Source of the DNA: Bacillota bacterium | Lineage (GTDB): Bacteria; Bacillota; Dethiobacteria; DTU022; UBA8154 | Direction of reading: 5' to 3' | Assembly (NCBI GenBank): GCA_003444595.1 | Contig: DLUO01000053.1 | Coordinates: 11,348 to 26,918 of the forward strand | Length of the DNA stretch: 15,571 nt | Part shown: piece after piece, positions 12,720 to 15,571 of the stretch | How positions within the stretch are numbered: position 1 is the stretch's first letter | Layout of the letters: each line of letters begins with the position of its first letter | Notes under the pieces: model-generated | Told to the model about the DNA's origin: nothing | Database searches by the model: none | What the model saw: only the letters and a program-made list of their open reading frames with translations | Made by a program: the position numbers and the translations under genes

Positions 12720-14276
12720 CTATCGAACAAGCTCGATCCCTTTTAGATTTAGCCATGGGTCTTCCCCGGTGATCTCGTATCCCTGGACATTGTTCCTGGT
12801 GGCCACAATCTTCTGCTCATGGACAAGATAGAATGCCGGGAGTTCTTCCAGAATCATCTTTTGGATGGCAGTATAAATCTGCTGCTTTTTCTCTTCGTCA
12901 ATTTCACTTTCCCCCTGGTCTACGAGTTGATCATAAGCAGGATTATCATAATGGCTTTTGTAGTTTTGAGAATGGTGCATCTTCACGTGATGTGGATAAG
13001 GCCCCCAAACAAAGAACCCGGTCCGCATCAAAATATCAAAATTACCTTCATTTTCCAACTGCTCCACAGCGGCGCCTTCCATTTGTTTAACATTGACCTT
13101 AAAGCCGGCCTCAGCCAACTGGGCCTGGCATGCCTCGGCTATTTTCTGCTGCCTGGGGCTCCAGGACGGGGAAAAAACCAGATCTATTTCCAGTTCTTTT
13201 CCATTTTTTTTCATAACCCTGTTGTCATCTTTGTCTTCCCACCCGGCAGTTGCCAAAATGTTCCTGGCTTTGTCCACATCTTGGCTGTAAAGGGGTATAT
13301 CCTCACTGCTGTACATCATCACCGGTGAATAGGGGCGCCCTTGGGCAGCCACGCCGATGTCGTTGAGGATATTTTTCACGATTCCCTCAGTATCGATGGC
13401 GTAAGCCACAGCTTTCCGCACGTTGACGTCATCAAAGGGAGGACGGGAACAGTTAAACTGCATAAAATCCGTAAAGGTTGTCAGTTTCCTATGGACGGTG
13501 ATCCCGGGATCCTGCTCCAGCTTTTTTACTTCTGATTCCGGCACCTTGATGCTCATATCAACATCTCCGGAAGCAAGGGCCATCATCCTGGTAGAGGCAT
13601 CCGGGATAATCTTAAAGATTATTTTTTCCAACTTTTCCTGTCCGCCCCAATAGTCTTCATTCTTTTTCAGGACAACCTCCTGCCCTTTGGTATGTTTGGA
13701 AAATTTAAAAGGGCCGGTGCCGATAGGCTGGGTAAAATTACCGTCAGCATCAATGCTGGTAGGGCTGACAATAGGCCAGGCCACATGCGTCAGGTACGTG
13801 GGCAGGGGCATTGGTTTTACACAGGTAAATTTGACAGTATGCTCATCAATGGCTTCAATGTTCTCCAATTGCAGTGTTTTTACTTGCGTGACATATCCAC
13901 GTTCGCCGTAGGAATATTGAACCGCTTCGGCATTAAAGGGGGTGCCGTCATGGAAGCGGACATCTTTCCTTAAATGAAACAGCCAAACCTTTCCGTCATC
14001 CTGGGGTTCCCAGGACTCCGCCAGGCCGGGAATCAGATTTAGATCCGAATCCAGCCGAACCAGCGTTTCGTAGATCTGTGACCAGATAAACCGGGCGTCT
14101 CCATCAGGAAACTGGACGATGTCCCAGGTATTGATATCCGTCCCGATAGCTACTTTGAGAACCTGCTCCAGAAGAATCTGTTCTGTTTTGCTCTCTTCTT
14201 GTGGAGTACAGCCACCTGGAACAATAAGAAAAAACAAAGCTAAGCAAAATAATATACAGAGCCTTTTTCTTTTCAC
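12720..14276 (-). CDS. Family-5 solute-binding lipoprotein (peptide/nickel class ABC importer)
   Basis: A 518-residue exported lipoprotein. The basic start MKRKR, a hydrophobic stretch and the cleavage site PGGC place Cys23 as the lipid anchor; proline in the lipobox is slightly unusual. The mature part follows the SBP_bac_5 pattern: DPAxx-like opening around LKVAIGTDINTWD, ARFIWSQIYETLVRLD, LAESWEPQDDGKVWLFHLRKDVRFHDGTPFNAEAV, GTGPFKF, and RKAVAYAIDTEGIV. Such proteins capture oligopeptides, nickel chelates or related ligands outside the membrane. The GTG at 14276 is chosen, with AGGAGG 8 bases ahead; the longer frame upstream has no signal peptide at its start. The two ATPase genes lie upstream on the same strand; the permease genes must be beyond the right edge. 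The ligand cannot be told from sequence. Confidence 0.92.
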   Translation of the reverse strand: MKRKRLCILFCLALFFLIVPGGCTPQEESKTEQILLEQVLKVAIGTDINTWDIVQFPDGDARFIWSQIYETLVRLDSDLNLIPGLAESWEPQDDGKVWLFHLRKDVRFHDGTPFNAEAVQYSYGERGYVTQVKTLQLENIEAIDEHTVKFTCVKPMPLPTYLTHVAWPIVSPTSIDADGNFTQPIGTGPFKFSKHTKGQEVVLKKNEDYWGGQEKLEKIIFKIIPDASTRMMALASGDVDMSIKVPESEVKKLEQDPGITVHRKLTTFTDFMQFNCSRPPFDDVNVRKAVAYAIDTEGIVKNILNDIGVAAQGRPYSPVMMYSSEDIPLYSQDVDKARNILATAGWEDKDDNRVMKKNGKELEIDLVFSPSWSPRQQKIAEACQAQLAEAGFKVNVKQMEGAAVEQLENEGNFDILMRTGFFVWGPYPHHVKMHHSQNYKSHYDNPAYDQLVDQGESEIDEEKKQQIYTAIQKMILEELPAFYLVHEQKIVATRNNVQGYEITGEDPWLNLKGIELVR

Positions 14277-14404
14277 ATCTGCAACCTCCTGCAAGTTTGT
14301 TTTGTTTATGATGCAACTTAATCCCCGACATCCATACATATTTTACCGGCAGCCCCCTCTTGTGCCCGACATTCCTTTTACTTTTTCCAGGAAAAATTGC
14401 CTTC

Positions 14405-14436
14405 CCGGTTAGACATAATGGAAGGTTGCTAACCGG
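14405..14436 (-). other. Hairpin immediately after the OppF-type gene
   Basis: CCGGTTAG (14405-14412) pairs perfectly with CTAACCGG (14429-14436) around a 16-base loop, touching the stop codon of the ATPase gene. It lacks a T-run, so partial termination or mRNA end protection that tunes expression of the binding protein is more likely than full stop. Confidence 0.45.
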
Positions 14437-15369
14437 TTAAATATACCAGCAGGCGACAAAGTGTCCCGCTGCAACTTCTTTTAACTCCGGAACCTGGCGG
14501 CACGCTGTACCGGCTCTCTTACAAAAGGGAGCATAGCTGCAACCCCCCGGCAGGCTCTCTTGGCTCACATCCACTGCCTCCGGGATTTGCTCTTGGCTGT
14601 TATTAAAAGAGGCAAAGGCCTTCACCAGGAGGGAGGTGTATGGGTGCTGTGGGTTTTGGTAAACTTCCTCTGCCGGCCCTGTCTCCACTATTCTTCCTTT
14701 ATACATTACTGCCATTCTGTCGCTCATCCGGCGGACAACATCCAAATCATGTGAGATAAAAAGGTATGAAATTCGGTATTTATCCTGAATTTCTTTAAAA
14801 ATATTAAGTACCTGTGCCTGTACAGAAACATCCAACATTGATGTCGGCTCATCTGCCACAATAAATTCCGGGCGCAGGGAAAGAATACGTGCCAGCACAA
14901 GCCGCTGTATCTGCCCTCCGCTTAACTCATGGGGATAGCGGGTAAGATGTTCTTCATGGAGGCCTACCTGCTCCAGTAGGGAACAAACTCGATCTTTCTC
15001 CTCGGCCCGGTCGCGGGTCAGGTTCCTAAGACGCATCGGCTCGGCTAGACTGTCATATATTCTCAGGTGAGGGTTGAAAGCAGTTTCCGGATGTTGGAAA
15101 ATGATCTGCATTTTTTCCCTGATTTGATTCAGCTCCCGCGGGCTGGCGGCAAAAATATTCCGTCCTTTGAAGAAAACTTTCCCCCCGGAAGGAGGAATCA
15201 ACCGCAGGATTGTCCGGGCCAAGGTGGACTTGCCACAGCCGCTTTCCCCAACCAAACCAAGGGTTTCTCCCGGTGCAATGTCTAAAGAGACATTATCAAC
15301 CGCTGTAAACTGCCGTTTTTTGAAGATCCCTGCCGTATAGGTTTTGCTGAGGTTCTGTACACTGATCAA
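14437..15369 (-). CDS. OppF/DppF-type ABC transporter ATPase
   Basis: A 310-residue ATP-binding subunit of an oligopeptide/nickel-class importer. Walker A GESGCGKST (41-49), Q-loop around IIFQHP, the signature LSGGQIQR (149-156), Walker B FIVADEPTS (about 169-177) and the switch histidine in SHD (206-208) are all intact. The C-terminal extension YQNPQHPYTSLLV and the cysteine-rich tail (CSYAPFC, then C and C) is the oligo_HPY domain specific to this transporter class; its cysteines may bind an iron-sulfur cluster. The start is a TTG at 15369 with GAGGTG 8 bases upstream. It overlaps the end of the OppD-type gene by 74 bases, so the two ATPases are translationally coupled and should form the usual heterodimer. 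Confidence 0.95.
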   Translation of the reverse strand: MISVQNLSKTYTAGIFKKRQFTAVDNVSLDIAPGETLGLVGESGCGKSTLARTILRLIPPSGGKVFFKGRNIFAASPRELNQIREKMQIIFQHPETAFNPHLRIYDSLAEPMRLRNLTRDRAEEKDRVCSLLEQVGLHEEHLTRYPHELSGGQIQRLVLARILSLRPEFIVADEPTSMLDVSVQAQVLNIFKEIQDKYRISYLFISHDLDVVRRMSDRMAVMYKGRIVETGPAEEVYQNPQHPYTSLLVKAFASFNNSQEQIPEAVDVSQESLPGGCSYAPFCKRAGTACRQVPELKEVAAGHFVACWYI

Positions 15370-15571
15370 TAAACAAACACCTCACATGAGATCCATTGTT
15401 TAGCTGTAAAGGAGGGCGTTTTACGGCGCATAAATCCCTGGCCAGTGGACAGCGCCGGTGGAATTTGCATCCGGCAGGCACATCCATTAAACCGGGGCTG
15501 TATCCGGGAATGGGATGCAGGCCGTGTTCGGGGAGCGAAGCCAGCAACCCCCGCGTATACGGGTGCAGAGG
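15296..15571 (-). CDS. OppD/DppD-type ABC transporter ATPase, C-terminal part (runs off right edge)
   Basis: The last 91 codons of a gene entering from the right edge. The frame opens at the window end with PLHPYTRGLLASLP, the oligo_HPY motif that follows the nucleotide-binding domain in OppD/DppD proteins, and continues with GCKFHRRCPLARDLC and HVRC, the matching cysteine-rich tail. A longer than usual end follows (about 26 residues, QCTEPQQNLYG onward), created because the frame runs on into the next gene by 74 bases. The nucleotide-binding motifs lie outside the window. It is the partner of the OppF-type ATPase and, by operon convention, follows the two permease genes. Confidence 0.9.
   Translation of the reverse strand, partial: PLHPYTRGLLASLPEHGLHPIPGYSPGLMDVPAGCKFHRRCPLARDLCAVKRPPLQLNNGSHVRCLFIDQCTEPQQNLYGRDLQKTAVYSG

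Noticed and set aside
12432..12746. Plus-strand 104-codon frame over the structured gap
   Set aside because: It covers the ends of two minus-strand genes, has no ribosome site, and its sequence has no domain character; stem-rich DNA explains the open frame.
13831..13847. TTGACAGTATGCTCATC, similar to the shared promoter element
   Set aside because: It has one extra base in the core, lies in the middle of the solute-binding protein gene and has no gene after it on the plus strand, so chance is the simplest reading.
1..15571. tRNA genes, rRNA genes, CRISPR arrays, transposase genes
   Set aside because: None were seen on reading both strands: no spaced repeats and no transposase-like frames. 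Small RNAs could still be missed by eye.

Overview
The window looks like a chromosomal piece of an anaerobic, spore-forming Firmicute, most likely a member of the Peptococcaceae/Desulfotomaculum group. This rests on a CotF-type spore coat gene, strong Shine-Dalgarno sites with frequent TTG/GTG starts, CsoR/CopA copper control, DUF5320 proteins, a CooT-like protein and a stand-alone MoaA. The genus call is inference. Trace-metal handling is the common thread: Zn/Mn uptake, copper export, molybdopterin synthesis, a possible nickel protein, and a peptide/nickel-class ABC importer next to a tetrapyrrole methylase.

Layout. Positions 1-3772 (minus strand) hold csoR-copA-copZ, driven by a promoter whose spacer lies inside a perfect inverted repeat. 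They are followed by a structured gap and then the first 62 codons of a ZnuA-type metal-binding lipoprotein that runs off the left edge and has its own promoter and palindromic operator. Positions 3773-7849 (plus) hold an orphan terminator, a DUF5320 gene, a frameshifted DUF89 gene, an FmdB zinc-ribbon gene, a metallo-beta-lactamase-fold gene and moaA, ending in a near-perfect bidirectional terminator. Positions 7850-8409 (minus) hold the cotF-like gene. Positions 8524-11606 (plus) hold a DHA2-type drug exporter, then a two-gene operon (zinc-ribbon/winged-helix protein and CooT-like protein), a terminator, a Fur-like palindrome cluster, and a second DUF5320 gene behind tandem promoters. Positions 11699-15571 (minus), in transcription order, hold the end of an OppD/DppD-type ATPase, an OppF/DppF-type ATPase, a family-5 solute-binding lipoprotein, a structured 190-base gap, and a tetrapyrrole methylase.

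The most interesting signal is a nearly invariant element, TTTGACATATGCTCATAA, found four times: before both DUF5320 genes (once and twice) and before fmdB. It fuses a consensus -35 box with a fixed spacer sequence, which suggests one dedicated regulator controlling a small dispersed regulon. The gap at 12540-12719 and the pairing of a corrin/porphyrin-type methylase with an oligopeptide/nickel-class importer also deserve a second look.
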